This document shows, piece by piece, positions 16,784 to 25,560 of a DNA stretch of 64,000 nt. The DNA is from Dolomitihabitans soli (GTDB lineage: Bacteria; Actinomycetota; Actinomycetes; Streptosporangiales; Streptosporangiaceae). The notes under the pieces are model-generated. The model was not told the DNA's origin and made no database searches. It saw nothing but the letters and a program-made list of their open reading frames with translations. How positions within the stretch are numbered: position 1 is the stretch's first letter; each line of letters begins with the position of its first letter. The translations under genes were made by a program, and so were the position numbers. The stretch lies in assembly GCF_022213955.1 (NCBI RefSeq), contig NZ_JAKNTW010000002.1, forward strand, positions 496,001 through 560,000. Direction: 5' to 3'.

Positions 16784-17812
16784 ATGTCGGTGCGGCAGCT
16801 CGGTGCCCCCGAAGATCTGGAGACACTGCGTCCCCTCCCCGCGCGTTCACCCGCGCCCGAGCGGATCACCGCGATCGCGGCCACCGCGGACCTGAGCCGG
16901 GTGGCGATCGCGACGACCGCGCCTTGGTTTCGGGAGTTCTCCGAGGTGCTGCTCCTGGCGGAGGGAACTGTGGTCCGCCTCTCCGCCCCCGGTCGTCGGC
17001 GCGTCCTCGATCTCGTCTTCGACCCCGACGGATCGGCGCTGACGGCCATGGCAAGCGGCAACTCCATCCTCCGCTGGTCGTTCGACGCCCCCGGCGAGCC
17101 GTGGACGCGAGCCATGACCTGGGGCGGTGGTGCCGACGGTCCGGACCTCGCGCAAGCCGCGGGCAGCGCCGACGGCCGGTTCTTCGCCACGTCCAATGCG
17201 TTCAGCCAGAACGTCGTCGTCCGGGACGCGGCGACCCGGCACGTCGTCCACGACATCGAAGACATCTTCAAGGGCCTCGCCTACGAGGATCGAATTCAGG
17301 GCGAGGGCACCGTCGCCCTGAACGCCGACGGATCGCGGCTGGCCTTCTCCCGCGCTCGCCGGTGGTCCTCGAAGGAAGGAGTCGTCGTTCAGGAGATCGG
17401 CAGCCGCGCGTGCACCGAGTACCGCACAGGTATTCCGTGGGTGAACGGTCTGGCGTTCAGCCCGGACGGGGCCGCGCTCGCCGTCGTGGGTGCCCGGCCC
17501 GACGAAACGGTGGCCACGGTAGTCGACCTGAACGACCCAGCGGACGAACCCGAACCGGTGGTCCTGCCGACCGACGATCGGGTCGACCGGATCAACCTGC
17601 GGCCCGTGTGGTGCGGCACCGAGCCCTTCGTACCGATCGTGGACCCGCGCCGCGTCACCGTCTGGAACCTCGCCACCGCCTCCGCCCGCCTGTCAGTGGA
17701 CGCCCCTGGCCTGCGGATCGCCGCCGCGCTCACCCCCGACGGCCGCACCCTGGTGATCGCTTCTCCCGACGACGGCGTGCGAGCCCACTCCCTTCCTTCC
17801 TTGACCTCCTGA
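16784..17812 (+). CDS. WD40/beta-propeller-type protein
   Basis: A 342-aa soluble protein built of degenerate propeller blades, recognised by recurring FSPDG-like turns: VFDPDGSALTAMASG, LNADGSRLAFS, GLAFSPDGAALAVVGA, ALTPDGRTLVIAS. No enzymatic motif and no signal peptide. The last codons overlap the next gene region (TGATG at 17810-17814), so the two propeller genes form a translationally coupled pair. A scaffold role is the natural guess, but the partner is unknown. Confidence 0.7.
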   Translation: MSVRQLGAPEDLETLRPLPARSPAPERITAIAATADLSRVAIATTAPWFREFSEVLLLAEGTVVRLSAPGRRRVLDLVFDPDGSALTAMASGNSILRWSFDAPGEPWTRAMTWGGGADGPDLAQAAGSADGRFFATSNAFSQNVVVRDAATRHVVHDIEDIFKGLAYEDRIQGEGTVALNADGSRLAFSRARRWSSKEGVVVQEIGSRACTEYRTGIPWVNGLAFSPDGAALAVVGARPDETVATVVDLNDPADEPEPVVLPTDDRVDRINLRPVWCGTEPFVPIVDPRRVTVWNLATASARLSVDAPGLRIAAALTPDGRTLVIASPDDGVRAHSLPSLTS

Positions 17813-17829
17813 TGAAGAGGACCGCTGCG

Positions 17830-19311
17830 ATGAGCTCTCTGGACGGACTCCTGAACGCGCGCCCGACCAAGGAGGTCTGGCAGGAGGTCTGCCTGCGTCT
17901 CGCCGAGCTGGACGAGGGAGAGCTGGCCGCGGTCGCGCCCCGGGTGCTGTCCTGGCCCGCGCAACAGCGGCCGATGCCGGATGACTGGTGGGCCCAGTGG
18001 ACAGCGGGCGACGTACGGCCGTACCACTCGCTCGCCGGAATGCGCCGCCTCGGAACCCTCGATCACGTCGAGGCAGGGTGCACCGAGTCCGGATTCGAGG
18101 TCTCGAACGAAGACGAAGACGAAGACGAAGACGAAGACGACATCGACAGGGCGTGCTTCTACCACGGGGCGACCGCGGTGGCGGCGCCCTCCGACCTGTC
18201 CTGGATAGCGCTGGGCGCGGCAGCCGAATGGCATCACAACGGCGGGGACATCGTCGGTTGGAACACCCTTAAGAAGGATCATCTGACTTGGTTCCTCGCC
18301 GGAGCCGAGTACCACGACGAGCCCTACGACATGCAGATCAGCCCGGACGGCCGGACGGTGGTGACCTCCGTCGAGGGCCGCCGGCACGCCTGGTCCGCCG
18401 AGACTGGAGACGAACTGTGGGTCCTTCCAGAGGGCTCCAGACCGGACGAGGCCGGTGACGACGAGGACGACGAGGACGACGACGATTACGAGGACGACGA
18501 CGACGACGAGGACGACGACGACGACGAGGACGAGGACGAGGACGACGACGAGGACGGCGGGAGCCTAGGGATGGATGACCTGGTCCGGGTCGGATTCAGC
18601 GGCGACAGCCGCCGGGTGGCCACCGGAACGTGCGAGTCCGGCACGGTCACGGTCGTCGAGACGGAGACCGGCCGGGTGGTGCTCAAGGTCCCGGCCGAGC
18701 AGAAGGCGTTCGGCCCCGTCGCGTTGGACGCGAGGGGGCGGCTGCTGGCGCACACGGCACCGGAGGGCCGTGTGGTGATACGCGAGGCCGACGGCGGCGC
18801 CGTGCTGGCCTCCGCCCAGACCGGGCTCACCGAAGTGAACGCCCTCGCCTTCGCCCCGGATGGCGCCGCCCTGTTCGCCGTGGGCGGCGCGGTCGAGGGC
18901 GCCCAAGCCGGCCCGGCCGCCCGGATGCTGAACCTGGATCCGGCGCCAGATCACCCGTCCCTCACGATCGGTCCGCTGGTCCGGCCGACGGAGCTCCCGG
19001 GCGTGCTCGACACGGCCTCCCCGTTCGCCGCGGCCTCGACCCGCGCGGTGTGGACCGACCGTGGCCCGTTCGCCTTCGTCGCGGCGGACCGCGGCTCTGT
19101 GCTCTTCGACTCCGCGGGGCGGACGCTGTGGGCGCACCCGAGCGGTCAGACCGTCTCGTTCACTCCCGATGGACAGGCGATGGTGACCGTCGGTGAGAGC
19201 ATCGACGCGTGGTTCCTGGCCGGCCTCGCCGTACCGGAACGGACCGAGCCGGGCGCCGCCGACAGGACGAACGGCGCACCACCGGCTCCCAGCGCAACTC
19301 GTGCACCGTGA
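17830..19311 (+). CDS. WD40-like protein with long Asp/Glu tracts
   Basis: About 493 aa from the ATG at 17830, which has GAAGAGGA 8 nt upstream; another ATG at 17812 overlaps the previous stop and adds six residues. Residues about 1-90 are helical (a STAND- or adaptor-like head), followed by a short EDEDEDED run (near residue 95), propeller blades (MQISPDGRTVVTSVEG), a tract of about 40 almost pure Asp/Glu residues (about 210-245), and more blades (FSGDSRRVATG, AFAPDGAALFAVGG, SFTPDGQAMVTVGE). The acidic tracts sit in loops between blades and may bind basic partners or divalent ions. No signal peptide. Confidence 0.72.
   Translation: MSSLDGLLNARPTKEVWQEVCLRLAELDEGELAAVAPRVLSWPAQQRPMPDDWWAQWTAGDVRPYHSLAGMRRLGTLDHVEAGCTESGFEVSNEDEDEDEDEDDIDRACFYHGATAVAAPSDLSWIALGAAAEWHHNGGDIVGWNTLKKDHLTWFLAGAEYHDEPYDMQISPDGRTVVTSVEGRRHAWSAETGDELWVLPEGSRPDEAGDDEDDEDDDDYEDDDDDEDDDDDEDEDEDDDEDGGSLGMDDLVRVGFSGDSRRVATGTCESGTVTVVETETGRVVLKVPAEQKAFGPVALDARGRLLAHTAPEGRVVIREADGGAVLASAQTGLTEVNALAFAPDGAALFAVGGAVEGAQAGPAARMLNLDPAPDHPSLTIGPLVRPTELPGVLDTASPFAAASTRAVWTDRGPFAFVAADRGSVLFDSAGRTLWAHPSGQTVSFTPDGQAMVTVGESIDAWFLAGLAVPERTEPGAADRTNGAPPAPSATRAP
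18459..18556 (+). repeat. GAC/GAG trinucleotide-type low-complexity tract
   Basis: Almost pure GAC, GAG and GAT codons for about 100 bp inside the second propeller gene, coding Asp/Glu. A shorter GAAGAC-type run lies at about 18107-18140 in the same gene. Such tracts are prone to length change by slippage in multiples of three. Confidence 0.9.
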
Positions 19312-19434
19312 TGGCCGTCATGAGCTGGTCGGGCGGGGAGGGCGCGGCGGTAACGGATCATCCTGGAGTACCCGGTGATCAGGTATATGAACCACCTACC
19401 AGGGCAATCAGGAGATCCACCCTGGACAAGGTGC

Positions 19435-20367
19435 TCATCGGACTGGACGCGTTTCGTTGGTCCGCTGGACCCAGCCGAGGAACACGCCGTCGGGGCAGTG
19501 CGTCGCCAGCGCCGCCGCGATCGAGCCGTGCAGGTTGGCGTCGTTGGGCAGGGCGAGGTGGTGCTCGTCCGGCTCGTCGTAGAGGGACAGGTCGAGCCGC
19601 GCCTTCGGGTACCTGCGAACCTCGGCCACGATCACCGCTTCGCCCACGTATGACAGGGCGACCGAGCGGAGCCTGGACCAGGGGTGGTCGTTGATGCCCC
19701 GCTCGGTGACGGTCAGTACGCCCATGGCCTTGGCCTGAAAGTTTATCCGGATATATCCGGCGATGCCGATGGCCACGACCAGCACCACGCCGATCATGAA
19801 GGCGATGTAGTCCGGGGCGCTCACCCCCCGGTCCTCGGGCAGCATCTCGCCGATCACGCCGACCACGATCAGTACGACCGCGGCGATGACGAGCAACAGG
19901 CAGCCGAAAATGCCCCTGTTCTGCCTGAGCACGGCGGCCCGCAGGTCGAAGGCGGTTCCGTCGGGCGGCTGGCGGAGCACCTTCACCGCGACAGTGGATT
20001 GGCTCCACCGCTTGACATCCTCGCGGCCGAGCAGCATCCCGCCGGCGATGCCGCACAGCGCGGCCGCAACCCCGATCAGCTGCGCCGGGTACACCTTGCC
20101 ATCAGTGATCCCGATGGCTATGGCGGCGCCGCCGATCATGATTGGACAGATCCCGAAGAGCGCCTTGCGCATCAGCCCGATCGCCATCGGCCCGCCCAGC
20201 CAGACCCGGGCAAGCCAGAAATACCAGACCGAGCTCCAGAACACTCCCGCGAAGATCTCAAAGGGGGCGGCGTCGTTCGTCCAGACGAGCACGATGCCGC
20301 CGATGAGACCGAGCCAGAGAATGGCGAGTAGACCGACGGCCAACCCGCAGGCGAGGGGACGCTGCAT
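19435..20367 (-). CDS. Multi-spanning membrane protein of unknown function
   Basis: A 310-aa protein with about six hydrophobic segments: LACGLAVGLLAILWLGLI near the start, IFAGVFWSSVWYFWLA, LFGICPIMIGGAAIAIGI, IGVAAALCGIAGGMLL, FGCLLLVIAAVVLIVVGVIG and FMIGVVLVVAIGIAGYI. A cytoplasmic-looking C-terminal domain of about 90 residues follows (beta-rich, GVLTVTERGI). It resembles actinobacterial PH-like membrane proteins, but I cannot name the family. A perfect 26-bp palindrome lies 45 bp upstream of its ATG, suggesting control by a dimeric repressor. Confidence 0.75.
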   Translation of the reverse strand: MQRPLACGLAVGLLAILWLGLIGGIVLVWTNDAAPFEIFAGVFWSSVWYFWLARVWLGGPMAIGLMRKALFGICPIMIGGAAIAIGITDGKVYPAQLIGVAAALCGIAGGMLLGREDVKRWSQSTVAVKVLRQPPDGTAFDLRAAVLRQNRGIFGCLLLVIAAVVLIVVGVIGEMLPEDRGVSAPDYIAFMIGVVLVVAIGIAGYIRINFQAKAMGVLTVTERGINDHPWSRLRSVALSYVGEAVIVAEVRRYPKARLDLSLYDEPDEHHLALPNDANLHGSIAAALATHCPDGVFLGWVQRTNETRPVR

Positions 20368-20411
20368 GCGCGGAATCCTAGCCCTTTAGGCCAGATCGCC
20401 CCAGACGGGCA

Positions 20412-20437
20412 AGAATGTACGGCGCGCCGTACATTCT
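20412..20437. promoter_or_regulatory. Perfect 26-bp palindrome, TetR-type operator candidate
   Basis: Both strands read AGAATGTACGGCG followed at once by its exact complement. The core (TGTAC, six bases, GTACA) has the form of operators bound by TetR-family dimers. It sits upstream of the membrane-protein gene (start 20367, minus strand). No TetR gene lies in the window, so a repressor, if any, acts from elsewhere. Confidence 0.6.
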
Positions 20438-20550
20438 GGGGCGTTTCACCGCGTCGGCATCACCCAGGCGGCGCCGGTGGAGCTCCTCACCGATGCCAAT
20501 CAGCCGTCCGAACCGGGTGTCAGCGGAGGAAGGCCGCCGAGCCCCCGTTC

Positions 20551-21840
20551 TCACCGGGTGGCCCACTCCGCCCTCTCCTTGGCGGTACGGCGAAGCCCGG
20601 GTTTGGCCCGCTGGGCGATGTGGTCCAGCTGGGCCAGCGCCGCTTCGGTGCCGATGTCCCCCAGCATCCCCGTGAGGTGCTTGGCCATGCTCGCCGGGCT
20701 GTTCAGCGCCAGTGCGCCCAGCCGTCCCACTACCTCGTCGTCCGCCAGCCAGATGAGCTGGTCGATCACCCACCCGTTGCCGAACGGCGTCCCGGCGGTC
20801 ATCCAGGCGCCGAACACGGCCCAGCCGAAGGCCCCCAGCGACTCGCGGTCACACTGGTCCAGCGCGTCCTCCAGCCCCGGATAGCTCTCGGCCGGCTCGT
20901 CCCACAGCACGCCGGGGCACAGGATGAGCGCGCCGACGAGGTTCTCCACTGCCTCAGGGGGCAGCGCGCGGCCGTCCTTCAGGCGTACCTCCGGCAGCAG
21001 ATTCCAGTTCAGCCACGAGACCTTCCGCGGCCGGTCCGCCGGTCCCCCGCCGTCCAGGAGCTGCTCGACGGCCACGGCGGCCTGCTCGCCGTACTGCCGG
21101 GCGGCCTCCACCACCGCCGCGTCGCCGCACCGGGACGCTATGTGGATCAGCGCCGCCGCGGCCTTGTCACGGGGCACGCCCCGCGCGCCCAGCGCGTCCG
21201 GCACCAGGTACGGCACGGCCGCCGGCCCGTGCCGGGCGAACCACGCGCGCGCATGCCGTCGCTCCGGCGGCTTACGCAGCCAGAGGGCCATCAACCGGGC
21301 CACGTCGACATCCAGGTAGGGCATCAGCGCCCAGCCGGAGCCGTGCTTCTTCGCGTTGGGGAACACCACGTGGTGGGCGTCGACCTCGAACCGCACCGTC
21401 ACTGCCCTCAGAACCGAGAAGTCGGAGGTACGGCTGAGCGCCGGACGCCAGTCCGCGAGCAGTGGCCGGACGAGCTCCTCGGGCCCCTGCCCGAACAGGG
21501 AGAACACGGCAGGCTCGCGGGTGATCTGCCCGTCCTGGAACGCCCGGACGGCACCCTCCCACCCGTCCGCCCAATCGCTCACCCTGAGCAAGGCCCGGCC
21601 GGTGAGCTGCTTCCGCCACTCCTCACGCTCACCCGGCTCCCAGACCACAGCCCGTTCGGTGGGCGGCTTCAGGCCCGGAACGGACGGAGCCTTCCGTTCC
21701 CACGGCGGACTCACCAGCAACCGGGGCAACGCGTCGCGCACTTCTCGGCCTTTCCACGTCCTTGACAGTTTTCTACTGAATCGCGGTATGCCGCACGTAT
21801 GCTGCGCTGCGCCGTCGTGGCATACCTCAAGCTCCCCCAC
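20551..21840 (-). CDS. Truncated DUF4132/MolR-like protein
   Basis: About 429 aa. The sequence matches the N-terminal and middle part of DUF4132 proteins: LPRLLVSPPWERK and VVWEPGEREEW near the start, HEAT-like helices in the middle, then LPEVRLKDGRALPPEAVENL, SLGAFGWAVFGAWMTAG and LGDIGTEAALAQLDHIAQ. Family members usually run past 1000 aa and end with the DUF4132 domain, which is absent here: the frame ends at GLRRTAKERAEWATR. The exact start is uncertain (the first about 30 residues have no support). It is probably a truncated remnant. Confidence 0.65.
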   Translation of the reverse strand: MGELEVCHDGAAQHTCGIPRFSRKLSRTWKGREVRDALPRLLVSPPWERKAPSVPGLKPPTERAVVWEPGEREEWRKQLTGRALLRVSDWADGWEGAVRAFQDGQITREPAVFSLFGQGPEELVRPLLADWRPALSRTSDFSVLRAVTVRFEVDAHHVVFPNAKKHGSGWALMPYLDVDVARLMALWLRKPPERRHARAWFARHGPAAVPYLVPDALGARGVPRDKAAAALIHIASRCGDAAVVEAARQYGEQAAVAVEQLLDGGGPADRPRKVSWLNWNLLPEVRLKDGRALPPEAVENLVGALILCPGVLWDEPAESYPGLEDALDQCDRESLGAFGWAVFGAWMTAGTPFGNGWVIDQLIWLADDEVVGRLGALALNSPASMAKHLTGMLGDIGTEAALAQLDHIAQRAKPGLRRTAKERAEWATR

Positions 21841-21920
21841 CCGTCGCGCCGGCCTCCTGTGCCGCCCGGCGAGCAGCCTGCGCGCTGCTTAACGGGCGGT
21901 ACGGCAGTCGAGCGGTCCGG

Positions 21921-22376
21921 TCAGATTGCGCGGGTCTTGAAGGTGCAGCTCGAGGTGGCGGAACCCTTCTTGTCGAACACGGCGGCGAACTTGACGTACA
22001 CCCGATGCGACTTCGGCCTGTTCAGCACGATGTTCCTGACGCCCGTCTTACCGCCCTGGTAGTTGTAGGCCTTGAACACGTGGTCCGCCCCGCTCATTTC
22101 CTGCACGAAGTAGTAACGGACCGTGTTCTTACTGCCGACGTCGCCGACGATCTGCCAGGAGACCTGGTTGAAGAAGTGCTTCGTCGACGAAGTGCCGTAG
22201 CGGATGGTTACCCGCAGGGCGTAGGCGCCCTTCGAGCAGACTCCGGTGAGGTATTGCACAGCCGACGTGGACGCGGTCGCGGTCGCGGTCGCGGTCGCCG
22301 AGGCAGGCACAACCATGATCGACATAGCCGCCATCCCCATGGCGCCGGCAACGGCCGCTTTACGCATGATCTTCAT
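21921..22376 (-). CDS. Small secreted protein of unknown function
   Basis: A 151-aa exported protein. The ATG at 22376 has GGAGGG upstream. The signal peptide is clear (KIMRK, then AAVAGAMGMAAMSIMVV and a PASA cleavage site), followed by an Ala/Thr dipeptide run (ATATATATAS). The mature domain is beta-rich with two Cys (GVCSKGAYALRV and SSCTFKTRAI) likely to form one disulfide joining its ends. Family not recognised. Confidence 0.75.
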   Translation of the reverse strand: MKIMRKAAVAGAMGMAAMSIMVVPASATATATATASTSAVQYLTGVCSKGAYALRVTIRYGTSSTKHFFNQVSWQIVGDVGSKNTVRYYFVQEMSGADHVFKAYNYQGGKTGVRNIVLNRPKSHRVYVKFAAVFDKKGSATSSCTFKTRAI

Positions 22377-22513
22377 GTTGTCCCTCCGTTGGTCCTCTGA
22401 GGTGGGACCTTACGGCGAGGCGGTATGGCGAAGGTATGTCCCCAACCGGACAGACATCATGGGCATCACGCGCGAACCTGTGGGGCTCAATAACGTGTCG
22501 GGGCGGGGATCGG

Positions 22514-23746
22514 CTAGCGCACGCCGGCCGAAGCCGACCACGGGCGTGCTGTGGCGCGAATGAAATTGCCGGCTTGGCGAAGAGCGTCTGCGGCTTCAGG
22601 GAGAAATGACCAGAATAGATGGAAAACGTGGGTGGCGGCCGGGTACAGCTCGAGCTTGGCGTCTACTCCATAGCTTTGGGCATGTTCGGTGAGCCGGAGG
22701 GCGTCCTGGCGGAGAGGGTCGTTCGTGGCCGCCTGGATGAGCATCGGTGGCAGGCCGGTCAGATCGGCCCTCAGCGGGCTGACGACCGGGTCGTCCACCG
22801 GATGCCCCGCGAGGTAGTACGCCGCGAAGCGGCGCAACTGCTCGAACGGCAGGACCGGCTGCGGTTCGGCCGCTTCGTCCGGCGTGGGGGCGTAGGTGGG
22901 ATCGACCCCTGGGCAGAGCAGTACCGCGCCGCTCGGTTGCGGTAGCTCCTGCTGCTTGAGATTGATCAGGAGGGAGAGTACGAGCCCGGCGCCCACGGAG
23001 TCACCGGCCAGGATCACCTGCTGGGGTGACAGGCCGGAGGCAAGCATCGACAGGTAGGCGCGCAATGAATCCTCGAGTGCGGCCGGGAACGGATGCTCGG
23101 GCGCCAGTCGATACTCCGGGAGCAGGACGCTCGCATCCGCGGCCGCGGCGAGAGCACCGGCCAGCGGCCGATAGCCGAACGCCGAGCCGAGCACGTATCC
23201 GCCGCCGTGCAGGTAGAGCAGAGTGGGTGGTCGTTCGCATCCGGGCGTGAGCACCAACGAGGGTGTTCCGCCGGCGTTGAACGACCGCACGTTGACTTCG
23301 GGCGGTGGTGAGAAGTGCGCGTGCATCTCCTCGTTGGCGGCACGTAGCTCCTGCAGATCAGCGTCACCGGTGGTCAGATCGACGACGGGCTCCCAGAGCC
23401 GCGCGATCCGGCTGGCGATCTCCCCGCCGACCGACCGGGTTGCGGACACGGCGTCGTCCAGGTCGCTCAGGACGCCGCGAGCCCGGTCAAGGAGCGCTTC
23501 ACCGGCAAGGGTGATTTCCACTCGGTGGGTCGAGCGCCGTAGCAAATCGCAGCCGATGAGCCGCTCCAACGTGCGGATCTGCCTGCTCAGCGCGGGTTGG
23601 GAAAGGTAGAGCCGGGACGCGGCTCGCCCGAAGTTGAGCTCCTCAGCGACGGCGACGAACGCTCGCAGGTGACGCAACTCGATGGCATCCGGCGCCTGAG
23701 GCAGCGGTGTCACCTTCTCGACCGACCGCTCCTGGCGCCCATCCAT
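22514..23746 (-). CDS. LysR-type HTH fused to an alpha/beta hydrolase (HSL family)
   Basis: A 410-aa fusion; the ATG at 23746 is the first Met before the HTH, and the longer open frame upstream has no support. Residues about 18-80 are a LysR winged helix (IELRHLRAFVAVAEELNFG, SQPALSRQIRTLERLIG). Instead of the usual LysR effector domain, residues about 120-400 are an alpha/beta-hydrolase-3 domain: oxyanion HGGG in LYLHGGGYVLG, nucleophile Ser250 in LAGDSVGAG, acid in QAATNDPLRQDA and His in ATHVFHLF. It is divergent from an efflux-pump gene, as LysR regulators often are to their targets. The hydrolase could serve as a sensor or act as an enzyme. Confidence 0.85.
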   Translation of the reverse strand: MDGRQERSVEKVTPLPQAPDAIELRHLRAFVAVAEELNFGRAASRLYLSQPALSRQIRTLERLIGCDLLRRSTHRVEITLAGEALLDRARGVLSDLDDAVSATRSVGGEIASRIARLWEPVVDLTTGDADLQELRAANEEMHAHFSPPPEVNVRSFNAGGTPSLVLTPGCERPPTLLYLHGGGYVLGSAFGYRPLAGALAAAADASVLLPEYRLAPEHPFPAALEDSLRAYLSMLASGLSPQQVILAGDSVGAGLVLSLLINLKQQELPQPSGAVLLCPGVDPTYAPTPDEAAEPQPVLPFEQLRRFAAYYLAGHPVDDPVVSPLRADLTGLPPMLIQAATNDPLRQDALRLTEHAQSYGVDAKLELYPAATHVFHLFWSFLPEAADALRQAGNFIRATARPWSASAGVR

Positions 23747-23987
23747 GTCAACGAGTATGACTTGGTCATTCGAATCGTGCACGACCGTTATGCACCATTG
23801 GCCTTTCCCATCGCCACCGTGCTGGTGCGAACGTTTCCTTTGTGACGTCAATGCCCATGGACGCGGAGTTGGCCGTGTGGCGCTCGCGGGGGAGCGCCGC
23901 TTACGACCAGGAGGAACCGCCATGGTGATGACCAGAGCAACGACGAGCAGCGCCTCGATTCGACGAACGACCAGTGAGGAGAGAGCA

Positions 23988-24056
23988 ATGACCAAAGTCA
24001 TATTGGAGTGGAGAATGTCGCTGGACGGCTGGATGTTCGAAGGCCGGTCAGAGTGA
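23988..24056 (+). CDS. 22-codon leader ORF, remnant of a RibD-type reductase N-terminus
   Basis: The ATG at 23988 has GGAGAG 6 nt upstream. The peptide begins MTKVILEWRMSLDGW, which resembles the start of RibD/dihydrofolate-reductase-like proteins (usually ending this stretch with DGF). Its TGA overlaps the GTG start of the efflux gene (GTGA at 24053-24056), so translation of the pump is likely coupled to it. It is either a decayed gene kept for its initiation site or a true leader. Confidence 0.5.
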   Translation: MTKVILEWRMSLDGWMFEGRSE

Positions 24057-25534
24057 CGACTCCACCGGTCCCGGATCTCCCGGCACCGGTTCGGCTGAAC
24101 GAACCGGCCGGGCGGTGGGTGCTGGTCGTCACTGCCGTCGGCTCCGGGCTGGTGCTGCTCGAGGCGACGGTAGTCAATGTGGCGTTGCCGGCGCTCGAGC
24201 GAAACCTGGACGCGTCGTTGGCCGGCCTGCAGTGGACCGTCAATGCGTTCACGCTCACCCTGTCCGCGCTGATCTTGCTGGGTGGCGGCTTGGGCGACCG
24301 TTTCGGTCGCCGACGCGTGTACCTGGTGGGGCTGGCGTGGTTCGCGGTCGCTTCCTTGCTGTGCGGCATGGCGCCGACCCTGGAGTGGTTGATCGTTGGT
24401 CGCGCCTTGCAGGGCATCGGTGGTGCCCTGGTCGTGCCGGGTTCGCTCGCCCTCATCCAGTCGTCGTTTCACCCTGATGATCGAGCGCGGGCGATCGGCT
24501 GGTGGTCGGGAATGAGCGGGATGGCCGGCGCCGCGGGGCCGCTGCTCGGTGGGGCGCTGGTGGATGCGGCGGGGTGGCGATGGGTGTTTTTGATCAACGT
24601 GCCGGTCGCCGCAGTGCTCGCCCTGCTGCTGGTCGCCCATGTGCCGGAAAGTCGTGGCAGCGAGCAATCCGGCCGGTTCGATGTGGCCGGGGCGGTACTG
24701 GCGGCGGTCGGCCTCGGCGCGATGACCTTCGCGTTGATCCAGGCCGCCGATGACCCTGGCGCGGCGACGTTCGCCGGCTGCCTCGGGCTGGTGGCCTCGC
24801 TGATCTTCGTGCGGATCGAACGGCGTAGCCGTACACCCATCCTCCCGCTCGGGCTGTTCGCCGCACGCCCGTTCAGCGTCGCCAACCTCGCCGGCTTCTT
24901 CCTGTACGGCGGGCTCGCCGGGCTGTTCTTCCTGATGCCGATCCAACTGCAGGTCACCTCCGGATACAGCACGCTGGCAACCGGACTGGCGCTGCTCCCT
25001 CTCACCGTGCTGACGCTTGTCCTGTCCGCCTGGGGCGGAGCTCTCACCACGCGGATCGGTCCCCGTGTGCCTCTGGTCGCGGGTGCTCTCATCTGCGGGC
25101 TCGCGCTCCTCCTCGCAACCCGGATCGGCCCCGATGCCTCCTACCTGGCCGACGTCCTTCCTGTGGTCGGCCTCATCGGAGTCGGCATCCCGCTGATCAC
25201 ACCGCCCATCACCGCTACCGTCCTCGGTGCAGTTCCCGACGCGCGTGCCGGCACGGCGAGCGCGGTCAGCAACGGGGTCGCCAGGGCCGCCGGCCTGATC
25301 GTCGTCGCCGCCCTGCCCCTTCTGGCGGGTCTACCGCAAGACGCCGCGAACAACTCCGCCGCCCTCGACCGTGGGTTCGATGTCGGCATGCTGATCTGCG
25401 GGGGCCTGTTCATCCTCGGCGGCCTCATTGTCTGGTTCGGTTTACCCCACCCGCAGGCGTCCCCGCCGAGCAGATATGCCGCCACCATGAGACCGGCTGT
25501 CCACAACTCGAAATTTCACAGCGGCCCGCAGTAA
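24053..25534 (+). CDS. MFS efflux transporter, DHA2 (14-TMS) family
   Basis: About 493 aa from the GTG at 24053, overlapping the leader ORF stop; a GTG at 24008 is also in frame. The protein is a 14-helix proton-driven drug pump: motif A GDRFGRRRVYL after helix 2, motif C region GMAGAAGPLLGGALVD in helix 5, and the DHA2 start LEATVVNVALPAL. Substrates of such pumps are lipophilic drugs or antibiotics. It is divergent from the LysR-hydrolase gene, which probably regulates it. It converges with the second DHA2 gene, 26 bp away. Confidence 0.9.
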   Translation: MTTPPVPDLPAPVRLNEPAGRWVLVVTAVGSGLVLLEATVVNVALPALERNLDASLAGLQWTVNAFTLTLSALILLGGGLGDRFGRRRVYLVGLAWFAVASLLCGMAPTLEWLIVGRALQGIGGALVVPGSLALIQSSFHPDDRARAIGWWSGMSGMAGAAGPLLGGALVDAAGWRWVFLINVPVAAVLALLLVAHVPESRGSEQSGRFDVAGAVLAAVGLGAMTFALIQAADDPGAATFAGCLGLVASLIFVRIERRSRTPILPLGLFAARPFSVANLAGFFLYGGLAGLFFLMPIQLQVTSGYSTLATGLALLPLTVLTLVLSAWGGALTTRIGPRVPLVAGALICGLALLLATRIGPDASYLADVLPVVGLIGVGIPLITPPITATVLGAVPDARAGTASAVSNGVARAAGLIVVAALPLLAGLPQDAANNSAALDRGFDVGMLICGGLFILGGLIVWFGLPHPQASPPSRYAATMRPAVHNSKFHSGPQ

Positions 25535-25560
25535 GCGATGGCGATTCCTGCCGATCCCAC

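Noticed and set aside
18459-18556. GAC/GAG tract as a possible CRISPR or noncoding satellite
   Set aside because: There are no spacers, and the tract stays in frame as Asp/Glu codons within a continuous gene.
16756-19311. Single 851-codon propeller gene
   Set aside because: The first 350 codons are out of frame with the real propeller gene at 16784-17812; only the part from about 17830 is genuine.
22514-24946. 810-codon open frame on the minus strand
   Set aside because: Only the part below 23746 has LysR and hydrolase motifs; the rest is antisense to the efflux pump.
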